Positions 42,187 through 60,900 of a stretch of DNA of 64,000 nt are shown piece by piece. The DNA comes from Enoplosus armatus (taxonomy: Eukaryota; Chordata; Actinopteri; Centrarchiformes; Enoplosidae): assembly GCF_043641665.1 (NCBI RefSeq), contig NC_092189.1, positions 19,387,333 through 19,451,332 of the forward strand. The letters are read 5' to 3'. The notes under the pieces are model-generated. The model did not search any database. It was not told where the DNA came from and was given only the letters and a program-made list of their open reading frames with translations. Made by a program: the position numbers and the translations under genes. The first letter of the stretch is position 1, and the number at the start of each line of letters is the position of its first letter.

Positions 42187-42375
42187 ACTTGGATCGGCTA
42201 GCTGCTGCTATTTACTCCGAGGAACTTCCATGCAATGACAACACGTGTGACCAAAGACTGCCGTAAAAGTTTCATCGGTGTCGGGAAGTGTCGCAAATCC
42301 AGATCTCTACCGGGTATGGTATACAGCAGATTTAAAGTGAAGTAACACACAGCTGATTTACTCATAAAAACAAAG
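42187..42375. promoter_or_regulatory. Divergent promoter shared by gar1 and the second ADH gene
   Basis: Good splice donors for non-coding first exons point outwards from here: AAGTT|GTGAGT on the minus strand ending at 42186 (gar1) and CAAAG|GTAAGG on the plus strand ending at 42375 (ADH). Both transcription starts should therefore lie in this 190-bp interval. A palindromic E-box CACGTG at 42242-42247 and GGAAGT-like ETS words (about 42223-42231 and 42283-42288) are visible, with no TATA box. The UTR exons are inferred and have no transcript support here. Confidence 0.55.
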
Positions 42376-42536
42376 GTAAGGGACTCGGACAGTATGACTT
42401 TACAGACTCTGTTGTTTATATAAATTGGTAAAAGTTAATTCTCTGTGACTTGATGATGCACGCATGTGTAAATATTCCGATAATATGATTACTTTGTTCC
42501 AATGCAGGACATTTAATTAGCAAACACCACTCAACG

Positions 42537-47222
<4,686 letters not shown>

Positions 47223-48060
47223 CCTAAAGTGGCTACCTTATAGGATGAAGGATTGGAATTCAGCGTCATTGTAATGATATTTTGTAAACAACTCTGCAAT
47301 GTGTTTGGGAAAATGTTATGCTCTTTTTCTTAAAAGATATTAACAATTAGTTTCCCCTGCTTGACTTTGTAGCAAATGGCCACTAGATGGCAGTCTTATG
47401 TCACGCAAAAGCTTCTGTGTTTGTGTCCATGAGTCTAACTTTATGAAGATATTGCTTTTCTATCTGCAAAGGATTCTGTATTTTTATTCAGGTTCAATTC
47501 TGAGGTTGTTTTTTCTTGTTTATTTTGTGGACTTGATCAAAAGAGAGAAACAGCACATAATGCTCAGTGCACTTCAGTGTAAAATGATACCGACTGTAAT
47601 TCATAGATAGATTCATAGACACAGCATCTGCAGTAACATCAAGACAAATTCTCTCTACATCTGTCATACTTGGCAGCTACAGTGATTCTGCTCCTGATAT
47701 CAATGTGAAGGGATAGTTGGAATTAAATACCCTTGTATAGAAGACACAGGAACCAAATGGCTGAATCTGTCATCAGCCACGGAGAAGTATCTGGTTCATG
47801 TGGTCAGGCTTACCGAATTTCGTCCTTGGTAATATTATATATTGATTTAATAGGGAGCCGACGAGGAGGGCTAACATGACAGTAGTTGGCTGTCAGGACA
47901 GAAGACAAAAGGTTGTTTGGGGAATGCCTCTCGGTGAAGAACTGAAATAGCTGTCGAAGGAATTTGTTTTATTGAAGTTCCATTCAGATCAAATGAATAC
48001 CCTTGGCATTACCCTGCTTTTCCATCTTTATTTAAAATGGAAAATAAATTGGTGCTCTCC
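47223..48060 (+). other. Probable 3' UTR of the second ADH gene
   Basis: AT-rich sequence after the stop codon. AATAAA at 48043-48048 is a plausible polyadenylation signal about 820 bp downstream. A CTCF-like word CCACTAGATGGCAG lies at 47380-47393. Confidence 0.4.
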
Positions 48061-51000
48061 CTCTTATGTTGGTCTCCTCTGCCTGTGTGCTATCAATCAC
48101 AGATTATACAGCTTAGACCCCCCCGACACCTTCCAAAGAATCTCAAACTAAAGAAAGTTTTTGAGAAATAGAAAGCAGAACAATGCAGAGAATGGAGCAG
48201 TAGAGGGAGATAAATGAGGAAGATCAAAAGAAAGAGGAAGACAAGTTTTGACAGGTGGTTATGTGACTGGGCACCCTCATCTATAAATGTTGGACATGCT
48301 CACAGATTTATAAGGCTTTCTTGGGGATATGTGTCTGAATGTCTGCCTCATCAATGGTAAAACTATCCAAAGTGACGACCATAAGTCTCCTACCTTTTCC
48401 TCTCTTTGTGTTTGAACTCCACAACCTCTGGAATTGTCACAGCGCTGTGCAACTGATACAGGGAGGGCATGCTATCTGAATTACAACCACGGCATTGTAC
48501 ACATTTTCTGAAAGCCTTAACTGTCCATCTTGTCATGTTTCACATACATCTGTGCAACGTGTCTGCAGATATCTTCTAGGTAGGAAACTATGGTGTGGAG
48601 TTGAATAGTAATATAGACAGCTAACATTTGCAAACTGGGAAATCATTTTTATTTTTTTCCTCTTAAATGACAAACAACAGAAATGCCAGATGAGGTGAAT
48701 GCCATCACACAAATAAAGGCATGTCTGGAAAAAAAATGTCAAAAAGTGCTTCCTCACCTTTCACAATATTTAGATTGGGATCAAGAGATTTCCTCTTATT
48801 TATTAAGCTTTATTCCTCTGTGACAGACAGATGATGGCACATTAAATATGAAGAGAACATAAAAAAAGGTATTTGAACAGACATTGTTTTTATTGTTGTT
48901 TTTTAACAACACATTTAAACACATAAACAACAAATATAATAACACTCCCATGTACACGCATTTTAAACGTGAGTTGGCTCTCATTTAACTGGTAATTCAT
49001 GTCATGGCAAATATCAATACAATATATCCGCCAGAAACTACAAATCATACTATCTGGTATCTCTAGCTTACTTATGGTTTTATATTTCTGTTATATATTG
49101 TACATTTCAGTACACAGACAAAGAGTAGCCTCTGCATAACAGCGACTAGTACAGTATATGTTCTCAGGTACTAGATGTCCATTAATGACTTAGGACATCT
49201 ATTTTGTATTTGTTTATCTCTACTTGATGTTAGTCATGCTCACTTACACATTCTGGTTGTTTCTCGTAGTGAAAACAACTGTGCAACCATCAAGAGAGAC
49301 TGGTTTATTGGCTGGAGAGTAATCTGTAGACCGGATTTCTCATGTTTTTTGGCCAATCAAGTCTGACACAATGTTAAGATGCCACACCTTGAGCAAGTAC
49401 AATTTTTGTTTCCGTCTGGGGGACCTTAATGTTGCTCATTTACTCTAATTTCATGTAAACCTTACACAACACATTTAGTGTTAATAGTGGTCGACATGCT
49501 ACCCCTATAGAAACTCTAAAATTCTGCATAATAAGACTTTTTCACAGAGGACGTTTCGACACGTCGCAGTACGAAAAGTACAGGTGTAAATAAAAAATGT
49601 AATGATGGCTGAATTCCATTTAGTGGCTTCTGTTTCATTGTGCATGCTGGCTCACTGTCGCAGCTTATTGGGACATTTGTGACATTACTAACACGTGCAC
49701 TTTTAAAAAATGTTAAAATGTCTGCTATGAAAAAAGTCTATTACATTACTAGATATAGGAACATTTTAATTATTTATTTTTAGTTCAGTTCAAACACATT
49801 ATTACAGGGCTTATGTTCTATAAATGTGTAAAATGACATTACTATGCTGTCACACCGTTTGTACACACCTGTCTGCCGTATTGTGAACATCATAAAACAT
49901 AAATTCACATTAATCAGTCAAAAAAAAGGTCTGTATTAACATCTCTGAGAAATAAGCTCGAGGGGAAAGCATGTCTGAAAGAGACACAGTCAGTTAGACA
50001 GAGAGATAGAGGGATGGATATACTGTATAGCCCCAACGGCTACGGAAGAATGGCCCACTTAAGTCACTAAAGACTGCCAATGTGAGGCCCCTGTTTTATC
50101 AGCAAATCCTGGCCATTATACGGCTAATGCCAGGCATTGCCTGTGACATCCCCGGTCTTTCTCTGACACGGTTAGCTTTAGCTTCTGTGTCAGTGGAATA
50201 TACGCAGCTTCACTGGAGGACAGCACAATACAGTACTTAGTGTTGTGGAGGGGCAACTCGTTATCCGCTGTATAAGTGCATTGTGCAGTAACAAATCTGA
50301 CAGAGTAAGCCTATTTTATCTCCAACATATTAACATGTTTAGAAATTAAGAAAAACTGCCATGACTCTAGGCTTGATATCAAAGCATTTTGGGGTTTCAA
50401 GCACCAAAAACTTGTTTTTTTTTTGTTGAAATTTGCAGGACTGTGATGAATTTGAGTTTGAGACAGTGATCTACTTTTTCAATAATGTACAGGTGTACTG
50501 TTTCATCATACTTGGGCAAAAGAAAAACACATAGTGGGAGACACATAGGCTACTTTTCCAAAATTGTTCATAAAAATAAGAGTCTATGGTCCCACACTTC
50601 AGAGGCCTTATTGTAATACAAAACCCCTATAATGACTGTATCATGCTCTTCTCTTTGAGCCATGCAACACCATATGTTTTGTATTTTGTAAGCTGTCAGT
50701 CATATTGTGTCAGTGTTTTATACTTAAGTTGCAACAGAAATAGACAACAAAGAGCAGGATTAGACAGACCACACATGGCTATTACCAAAGAGACACAAAC
50801 ACACACACACATACACACATAAAGGGCTACATGCGTGACAGCTCTAAGCTTTTGTTGTGTTTTGTCTGACAGCAGCAGTAAAGTAGTAATTGAGAGATTA
50901 GCTCTAAGGTGCCATCATGGCACTCCTTTGTTTGGTCTCACCCTTATTGGTCACACAGAACATTACTAGTATGCGTGGGAAGGAGTCATACACTGAGATA

Positions 51001-53055
51001 GTTATTGTAGTTTGCCTTATTTTGGTTCTGTTGACTCTGTCATAAATGACCTGGTCCAAAATTGACATCCTTGGCAAAGACAATGTACAATATGATATAT
51101 TGATTTCAGGTATATTTCATACCTTGATTGTCGAATGGCAGGATTGCAGAATCAGATTGTGTGTATGTATAAACGTGTCCATACCCTTGTCTTTAATCAT
51201 AAAAGTAAAATATTGAATAAAGTACCCTAAAACAGGAACAATAACTATATCTTTGAACATTTGACCTTGTGGGCTTGACAGAACTCATCCACGACAGACT
51301 TGGACCCAGCCCTATCCCCTCTGCCACACTGCTTTTTTCTATGTGCCAACACTGAGTCAACAGAGTCATTTCATGTGGTTATGGGCTGAAGGTAGGGGGA
51401 GATATTTCTCTCAGACCCTGTGTGTTTACCCCCTAATCCCTGAGAAGAAGTTCACAAGCGTGAGGAAAGTACTGGGAGATTTAACTACCTCCCAAACCTG
51501 CTCAGTTTACCGCTCCCCTGGTTTTCACAGCTACATGGGGCTCGGGTAATTCCTGGGAATGTTTGGGAAGGGTTTTTTTTTGTGTGTGTGGTTGTAAGAA
51601 TATAATTGGTATGAAATTGCTAGTTATGTTCATACATGCAACAATGTACAATAGTCTGTATACACTATACAATAAAAATATTCATAAAGAATTTCTCCTA
51701 CTAGTGTTAGTTTTTCTTGGGTGTTACTGCGATATATTAATAACATGATTTGTATAGCACGACAACGTAGTGATGTAGTTACAATGATGTTTAAAATAGA
51801 ATACAGACGTAGTGCAGATTGCGAAAGGTAGTTAATTCTAACGTTTAGATTCAATGACAACAAATGCACCCATGGTAGCAAATTTAGACTTTAGAAACTG
51901 TGAGAAGAGCTTGTTAAGTGTGCACCCTTGTAGAAATGATCTTAAATGGTCATACATATAACTTAAGGCCAATCAATTTCATTCCTTTTAAGTGTTAAAT
52001 AAATAAATGTGTGGTCCCTTCTTTTACTTAGTGCTGAATATAGAGAGACAGGATTAAATGAAGACAAATAACTTTCTCAAGGTCAGCGGCAGAGAGAAAT
52101 GTTTTGATTTTACTTCTACTACTACAACTAATAATAATAATAATGATAATAAATATAAACAGATTACCATAGTGTGACCTTTACCATATGATGTCATAAC
52201 AACCAGTAGAGCATTTTTGCGTGAGTGCAGCTGTATAAATGTCTAGGAATCTGTTCTGCTGCTCTTCTCATTTTAAAGTGTAATCTTAAAAAAGTTTCAT
52301 ATAATAATAATAATAATTATTAGTCAACTTCTCCTTGAACCACTGAGAGACATGTTTTTGCACTCGTGTTTGTCCCTGAAAAAGACTCTGTTACAGTACG
52401 TCTGGTTCATTACGTTTCCGTCTTACTTGAAATATCTTCCAGCGTTGCTTCAAATGAGCCTCAAGGTTGTGGTAGACAAGGAAAATCAAAATAAATGTGT
52501 GGTGAGTCATAGTTACCGTGTTATACCGCCGCAGTAAAGCACATCATTCTGTTTTTCTCCTTCTCCTCCCGACAACTCACTGTTGTCTCTGATGAGGCTC
52601 CCAAATCACTGCTCCTTGGCTCGCAGCCAGGCCACAAAAGGATTGGGCCAATCCCAAAAAATACACTTCTAACTGAACACAGTTTAAACACTTTTGGCTA
52701 GTAATTGTGGTAAAAAGAAGAGAAACCTGAAATGATCCATTATAGGTGCCTGGGCCCATTACTCATTCTCAAGCATCCCACAGTTTTCAATTATACATTG
52801 GCAGGCAGGATTGAAGTGAGTAATGCTGAATTTACATTTACTTACATTTTAAGTGTATAGCTGGAGCTCTGAAGCAGAATAAAGATATTCTGAATGATAA
52901 AGATTATTCCTCGCCACTTTGATATTATCTCTCATGAGAGTTTACAAAGCTGGCATCAAGCACTAATTATGACTCACTAACTTTAATCAACCCCAATGAT
53001 GGATATAGTACTTCTGTGAATTTGCAAATTATAGTAAATTATATAGTTATATATC
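48061..53055. other. Intergenic stretch, no gene supported
   Basis: Short open frames only. At 48870-48935 an AT-rich imperfect inverted repeat (TTTTTATTGTTGTTTTTT versus AACAACAAATATAAT) is visible. AAT-triplet-rich spots lie at 52131-52152 and 52301-52322. Nothing codes for a recognisable protein. Confidence 0.45.
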
Positions 53056-53103
53056 AAATTTCCCCGCTGAGGGATTAATAAAGGATTATTTTATGTTATT
53101 TTA
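53056..53103 (-). mobile_element. Retroelement-tail-like repeat, copy 4 (inverted fragment)
   Basis: AAATTTCCCCGCTGAGGGAT followed by TAATAAAGGATTATTTTATG is the reverse complement of the TTTATTAATCCCTCAGCGGGG core of the copy at 45266. Confidence 0.6.
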
Positions 53104-54585
53104 GTGCTGTTTCTATGTCACAATCTTTGTATTTTAATACAACAAAAGATGTTGGGAACAGGGCATGGCAGTAGAGAAATCTGACGACAGCAAATGTCAA
53201 TGTCAGAGTTCTTCTGTGGCAAACATTTCTTGGTTGACAATTGAAAGTTAATGACCTCCGGAAAAGAGAGGAGATGAGATAAGATTTATATTCTATAATT
53301 GTGTAAAAGATAGAGTCTCACATGTTACCAGAAGTATAAGAAACAGTCTAAAGAGGTAAGAAACTGATAAACAACTATTTCAAATTAATAAATACAACAC
53401 ATTAAGTTAACGAAATGGCATTAAAAAGCTATATACATTATATACAACATTATAATAGGCCATAGTATATGTTTGATTTGTGTATAGTGCTAATAGTTGT
53501 GAAAATATACAGTATATGTGCAGGCGTAATGAGTAATGCAGCTCCACAGGCCTTATTGAAGTCGAACTGTGACTTCAGTTCAGTCACACTGAAGTGTGAT
53601 CAGTGGTTTATGTAGTATGCATAATATAAATATATAGTTATAGTTATATAGGTATAATAGTAAATACAAGATATAAAGAATAAACTGCAGTGTGTACAGT
53701 ATATGTGGCATACTAAACGCTATATATGTATAAATGTTAACTTGAACACACACTAAATAGTATAATAAATTATAGATATTCAATATCATATTGTTTGTGA
53801 AGTGCCAGTTTTAATGTGCAACAGGATCTATAGTGACTTGTTAATCATGTTTATAGGTAAATGTGGGGTTCAAGGACACAATGCAGTATTTGTTGACTAA
53901 ACCACCATTTACAGCCTTAAAGTTATTGAATTCACACAATTACTAAATGAAATAATACACCTAGTTTACATTGAAAATGGTACCTTATGGTGATTTTGTA
54001 CCATGTAGCTGTAGTTATTTGTCATTTTGTAAACCAAATGTTTATTTCCCAAACACATGACCCCTTCTTCCTGATCTTGACTTGTATTAGCAGAGCAGCA
54101 GCAATCCTGAACGCCTTTGGGAAGTTAGTTTTTAAGAATGTTCACATTGTAAGGTCAACTTCACTGCCAGCAAAACACACAGATTTAAACTTTAGCAACG
54201 GATTTAACATCCAATATGTAATCCTAACTGGGGAGGTTTGGACATGGACAATATTCCCACAACCTCACACTGAGAAAAGCCAACAGTTTGCTGCCACCAC
54301 TTCAGCTACGTCGCTTTACCAAAAAGTCTCTCTCTGTCGCCTCTCATCTTAGCTGGAGTCTCTGTGTGCTGCGTGTTTGCCTATACTTCCCAAATCCCTA
54401 AGAGCAAACAGGAGCATGGGCAGATTATCGTAATATCATCTATGCCACTAAGTACACAAAAATGAAATGTCATCGATGTTCCAGGGTAGAGTCAAAATAA
54501 GAAAGTCAAACCAGGGCTGCCCTGCTAGATATAGTGCAAAGGGCATCTTTTCAATCCAAAAATAATTACATTTTGATGTTTGAAG
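53104..54585. other. Intergenic stretch, nothing identified
   Basis: Very AT-rich at 53360-53790, with many TATA words and no exon-like features. The 121-aa open frame at 53987-54352 has no recognisable similarity. Confidence 0.45.
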
Positions 54586-54868
<283 letters not shown>

Positions 54869-55747
54869 CGTTTTTCTTCCTTTTACATGTACCCTCTCTG
54901 CTGATGACAGATGCACTCATGTGGAGCCATAATGAGATTAAAATTAAAAGAAGAAAAGAAAAGTCAAAATGGATTTTAATCAATAATCTGGCTACTTCTT
55001 TGTGGATGGCATGTGAGTCTTGAAGAAAAGGCAAATGACTGGGAATGAGAGCTAAAGCTAATAAGCAGGCCATCGCTAATCTCTTAAACAAACCTCCTCG
55101 CTCCCTATGTGGCCTTCTTTCTTGCATTATAAATAATGTATATTTTGCCAGCAACCCCCCTCCAACACCCCAACACAGATACACACACAAACACACACAA
55201 CACTCCCCCTCAATGTCTCTTTTGACTTCTGAGTTGCCGGTAGAGTTCAATGTGGTCCCTCACCCAACCTTATTGGTTTACTTTAATTAGTGATATTGAA
55301 GGCAGGGGCAAATGAGGAGGGGTGGTGGTGGTGGTGGTGGTGGTGGTGGGGGGTGGCGTAAATACTGAAAACAAACAAGAGAGCTGAATGGGAGGATGGC
55401 GGCGGGTGCAGTCCCGATGCCGCTGCGCAGACGGAAGGGGACACATGGTGTAAGCAAACACTCGTAATTGCATTAGATTCCCCTGGCACATGGGTAATCT
55501 AGCCTTCCCCTGTCCCAGAACACAACAGGACACATCTCCCGCTTCCCTCACTCTCTTTGTCACTCTCTCTCCTTCACAAATTATTAATGTAAAACCTACA
55601 GTGCTGTCATTGATCATTCAGCAGGCGTGATAGAGGACTAATTATCATTTAGGACTGAGGTATGGAGTGTCAGTAAGTGTGTGCTCACAGATTCACTTGC
55701 TTGTGTTTGAGAAATGCAGCATGTGTGTGCATTTGAATGCATGCATA

Positions 55748-55778
<31 letters not shown>

Positions 55779-57660
55779 CTGTGTGAACGTGCGTGCATCC
55801 CATTAAGCATTTGTCCTGTTTGATATTTCATTCCTCAGCCCACATGTCTTGAGAGTATGAGCAAACACATTTGCTTGAATGGGATGTTCCCTGAGCAAAC
55901 GGGGGAAATCTGGCCTTGATATGAATATCAGTGACAGTCAGTGATAATTGCTGTGGGATGTTTTTTCTCCTTATTGATATGTCCGGTGTACAGAGACCTT
56001 ATAAAGTGACACACATGGCCTGATAGTATTTTTGAAATGATTTGGTATTGACTTTTTTCAGGCACCCTGTTGACTGCCCTTTATTTAAGGCAGAAAGGCA
56101 TCTGCTGTGTCTGTACTGTAAAAACAACAAGATCCACTAGGTGGTGTTGTGATATCCACCATGACCAACATCCACATTATAAATACTCCAAGCTAATACT
56201 ATCAAATCTTTTTAAAACATTTGTTTGCCACTGTAAATACACAGAACGCAGAGTTAGTCCAACAAAAAAGACCAGATTGCCATGTTTACTTGAATTTAGC
56301 TTGTTAATCAAAACTATACTTTGTGTATTATTCAAGTGCTTATGTATTCTGTATTTTAACAGAAATCTAGCTTTACATTGTCATTGTCCAGATATTCCTC
56401 TTGTATTTTTCAATTTAAATTACTGTTCTAAACCAGACTAGTTTGAGTAACAGCAAAACAAAATGCTAAGTTACTAACACTAAAGCAAAGAGTGCAAGCA
56501 TCAGAGCCACAGCGTTTTGACAATAACAAATAATTCCCGTCCTTGTGGAATAAACTCCATATTTTTTGTATAGGAAAAGCTGATTCATCATTAGTGAATG
56601 AAACTGGTGCCAGAGAAGCTGAGTCAGGTCACCTTCACAAACATTAATGGAAGGGACGGTCGAGGAAAAGTCTCAGATCTCTGATGGTATTTAGCGGATA
56701 TGTGAGGCTTTGAGGGGAAGCCACAGTGCCAGAGGGTTTAAATTTGTGTGGCCCCAGGGCCAGTGTAACAGAAAATAAACAATTCCTCCCAGTGATTAGG
56801 ACTTTATTAAGGCACACAAAGTCCCCAGCCTTGATAGGGTTTATGTTTGAGGAGTGGGCCCAGTGTCAATGCCAGTTGAGCACTTCCATCACCCTCACCG
56901 GTCAAAAATGATTATATTCTTCCCAAAAAAACTCTTTGATCAGTTGACACAGTCTTGTGTTGTGTTTTTATTCACTAGAAAATAAGCCAAGAAAGCCCTG
57001 CAACGCAATACAAGATGACTTCATCATTTAAAGCCGACTGATTATCTTTGTGTTATTAACTCCACAGTGCACACAATTAGCTTCTATTGACCGCCCTTTT
57101 AATCACTACCATTCGGATTAACAACTACCCACACAAAATGCCTGATCTCTAAATACTGACAAACAAACAACCAAGAGAAGACAGGGAGAGAGCACCGGGA
57201 ACACCCACCAAGTTGCTTTTAAAGTAATATCCCTAAGCCCTGGACACCCCAACAAAGTCTGTCATGTCTAACCTGGCTCCTCACCTGTTTGGAAGCAGCC
57301 AAATAGCCCGGGGTAATCCCTCATCCCCAGGGCACTGGAGGCACATTTACCCACCCCAGAGCTCTGTCCTGCCCTGACAAGTTAGTGTACTGCGGGGGCC
57401 TTAGGAACACCCACAGCCACCACTCTGTGTTCATTTTAGGGCATTTAGCTTATCCAAAGTGACTTCAGAAGTTCTCAAAGGGAGAATAGACTTCAATGGC
57501 AGCATATGAACAAACAATAAACAGCGATGTCTGCTGAGATAAACAGCACAGAAGCTTGATAATGGAAAAACCCACGAGTGGAGAGAGTATCCAGATGATT
57601 GACTGGATTGAAATTACGGCAAATAAAATAGCAATGCCTCAAGATCCCGTCCTTACGATT
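54869..57660. other. Intergenic stretch with simple repeats
   Basis: Contains a GGT triplet run (55321-55349) and (GT)14 (55751-55778). The 55380-55520 segment is unusually GC-rich for this flank. CTCF-like CCACTAGGTGGTG lies at 56134-56146. At 57436-57475 GCATTTAGCTTATCCAAAGT resembles a degraded piece of a common teleost repeat. No gene identified. Confidence 0.5.
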
Positions 57661-57915
57661 ATACTTAAGTAAAACTACAGAAGTATTGGCATCAAAATGT
57701 ACTTTGAGTATGTATCAGAACTACTACCACAGTTATATAATCATCATATCTTATTTTATAAACTGATTATTTGTTTTGTATGTAAAATCTTAATCTGAAA
57801 ACTACCTTGTAACTATAGCTGTTAAGTAAATGTAGTGGAATAAAAAGTATAATATCTCAGGTACCTCATAATTTAACTTAAGTACACTACTTGAGTGCAT
57901 TACTTAGTTACTGGA
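57661..57915. mobile_element. Dispersed teleost MITE-like repeat
   Basis: The ends read ATACTTAAGTAAAACTACAG and AACTTAAGTACACTACTTGA...TTACTTAGTTACTGG. The middle contains TATTTTATAAACTGATTA, TTTTGTATGTAAAATCTTAA and AATGTAGTGGAATAAAAAGT. I recognise this arrangement as a high-copy non-coding repeat in many fish genomes. No target duplication could be assigned. Confidence 0.6.
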
Positions 57916-60900
57916 CTGGAGAAAAGTCACATTTAATAAAGGGTAATTATGTGACATTAAGAGCGTGAGGAGACATACACATACATTCACCAGGAATCCT
58001 GGAATACATATATTTCTAAGTGAGTGCAACCCTATTTTCTGTTTTTATGTAGTGTTACGTTATGTACATCTAGTTATTGAGCAAATATAGCATTCATTTG
58101 TGGGTGGCATGGCTATATGTGAAAGAAAAATATGAGAGCCCATTGATTTTACTGCCTCTGTGTGTTCAGACAAGGCCTCACCTCTTGGCTCATTAAGAAA
58201 GCGGGTTTAGCGGCTGCAGAGCCCAGTGGCAGAGGGATCAGCACTCTAACCGCTAATTGGGCTGTTTCAAGGAGAGCTTGAACTGGAAAATGTTGCTTAA
58301 TGATCAGTTGCAGCACTGCTCTTTGAAACGCGGTTGATGTTTGGAGACATAAAGGGAGAGATTTGCCTGATCTGGTTCTTTTTTTTGCCTTAGTTGAAAT
58401 CTTCAGCTCTGCAGACTTGTTCATCGTCACATCATCTCAGTGTGTTTGTGTTCTACAAATCCAACAGCAGGAATATCGAGAGACAACCACTTTTGGTTGT
58501 GCAAACTCTTAAGTTTATAATTTATCTTGTGATGAGTTGTGTGTCTGTTTTCCTGTAAATGCAGTGGAGGCGTAACTCCACTAGAGGGAGCGGTGTTGCA
58601 CAAAATCATGTGTCGAATCTGGTAAAGCTGAGAAGTACCTCCACTGACTGAGACAGATCATACAAAGACGTGTTTTAAGTGTCAAATTTATATGTGGGAC
58701 TGACCTGCATATTGTAATTTTAAGATACATTTTAGATTTTTTTTACTATTATATTAACAATTACTATGAAAGCTTTTGTCCCACTTGCATTATAGATCAG
58801 CTGTATTTTGCTTTTGTGGTACATAAATTACATTATCACAGTATAAATTATGTAAAAAATAATGTAACCATATTACATATACGGGAGAATCTGTCATGGC
58901 TTTTTATTACATTTTCAAACTTCAGTTTTAAGCAGCCCTACAACCAACAGGTCATCCAAATTAAGTATCATTAATGAAAGCTACATGCACTTTCTGTCCA
59001 CAATTTTTATCGACAAAAAATATAATAAGCTCTTGCGTCTAACCACTTTACTATGCATTTCATTCATTGTTACTTATAAACGTGTGTGGAATAAAGCATT
59101 AATGTAATCAATACAATTGTGGCATCGATAATAATCAGTTTATTGTTGCACATTGAACAAGTTGATTTTATGCTGTACAAACACATTTTATTGAAGTATT
59201 AAGTAGCTTGATGTGCTTCTCCCATATTACACAGAACACAACATACAAAATGTATTTCAAAATTGTTGCTTTAACATCAGCAGTCATTTTCTGTAACATG
59301 CAAAATATCTTATTACGTGATAGTTTAGTTCAACACCTGAATTAGATCTGGTTGGGGGAAATTAAAGCTGATCTGTCATTAGGCTTATAGGTTTATTGAC
59401 ACTGACAACATGTTTGTCTCTATGTATTGTCTTCACACAGTTCCTTATTATCGGCTCATTGTCGTGTAGGATCATATTTCACGAACTGATTAAAGGTGTT
59501 TGCTCAATACTTATATGAAAATGTGAATTCTGGATATCTAGTTTTGTTTCTTTGTTTGTTTTTCTTTTGTTTTGTTTGATTTGCTGTAGTTGATATTTTA
59601 AAATAAGATTTGCAAAAAAATGATGAAATGTTTCATTCCATATTTATACTTACATATTTATTTCTTTGAAATTCACTGTTTGTATTGTATATGGCTTTCT
59701 TTTATTATATAAAAATCGTGTTCTGTGAGACACTTTTTTGTGTTACATTTGTCACGTTTTTTTAAACCGTCTTTTAGAAATAAAAAGTGTCCAGAGAGCA
59801 GGTTAGGAAACCACAGGGTGAACATCGACGGTCACGGTGCTATAAAATTGGCAGCCTCTCAGAGCCATTAGTCTTCCTCTTATCTGCCAACTGTAACCAC
59901 ATTAATCATGTGGCTGCATTCAAGCTTTTAAATATTATCCAAACCTTCATGTTCACAATTTGTTTGAATGGCGCTCCTATGTTCAGATAAAAAATCAGAG
60001 CAGCATTAAATGGAGCCTGTTCAATTTGCTACAGTAGAAGCTATTTATCTTGATTAGCATGACGAGATTGTGGGCTCCTTCATAATGTTTTATCTTTGAA
60101 AGGCCTTTCTTGCGTGTGTGTGTGTTGGTGCGAGTCAAGGCGTGTGCATAAACACTGTTAGAATTTCAGCTGCCTACATCTGAACTTTGTTTTGTTCAAA
60201 CCATGTGTGAAATTGGTTTCCTTTCAAAGACTCCTCCCTTGCTCTTTAGTTCATTTGGACATTTTGTTTGTTTTGATTTGAATCCCTAAAATCCCTCCTC
60301 ACTCTGCTAAGAGTAAAACAACTTATTAACTTAAAAACAATAATTTCCCATGAGCATCCTTCACCGGGTGCTTTTTGCCAAGATATTTTCTCTCATCCAC
60401 AATATTTCTTTGAGCCTTAATTAACAGAACGAGGATTTAGTGTCCTCCAATCGTATCACTCAGAGGACAAGCTTGAACCCTTACAGCTCTCCAAATGATC
60501 CAAATGAAAATGAGTAAGTTTAAACTGGGAACCAAAACATATAATAAAACACCCGTACTGCCAAAACTCTTTACGGTGTAACATTTTTGAAAATTGAAGA
60601 CTGCATGCATGTGTGTGTCTGCATCAGATGTGTGTGTGTGTGAGTGTGTGTGTGTGTGTTCTGACCATATATATGGAAAGGGTATTATTCTGATGTTATA
60701 CGAGTGCAGATTACTGTATTATGTTTTTGTTATAGGATTTGATCGATACTCCTATTTATGTATCAAAGCTGGTTCAAACAGATGTTTTGTGAAGATGTAT
60801 TGGATCTTTTTAGAAATTGATTTTTGTTAGTGTCAGAATGCCTCTGAAACAGCATTTAGACCATAATATAGCAATGAAACTCTTCATGTAAGCCATATCA

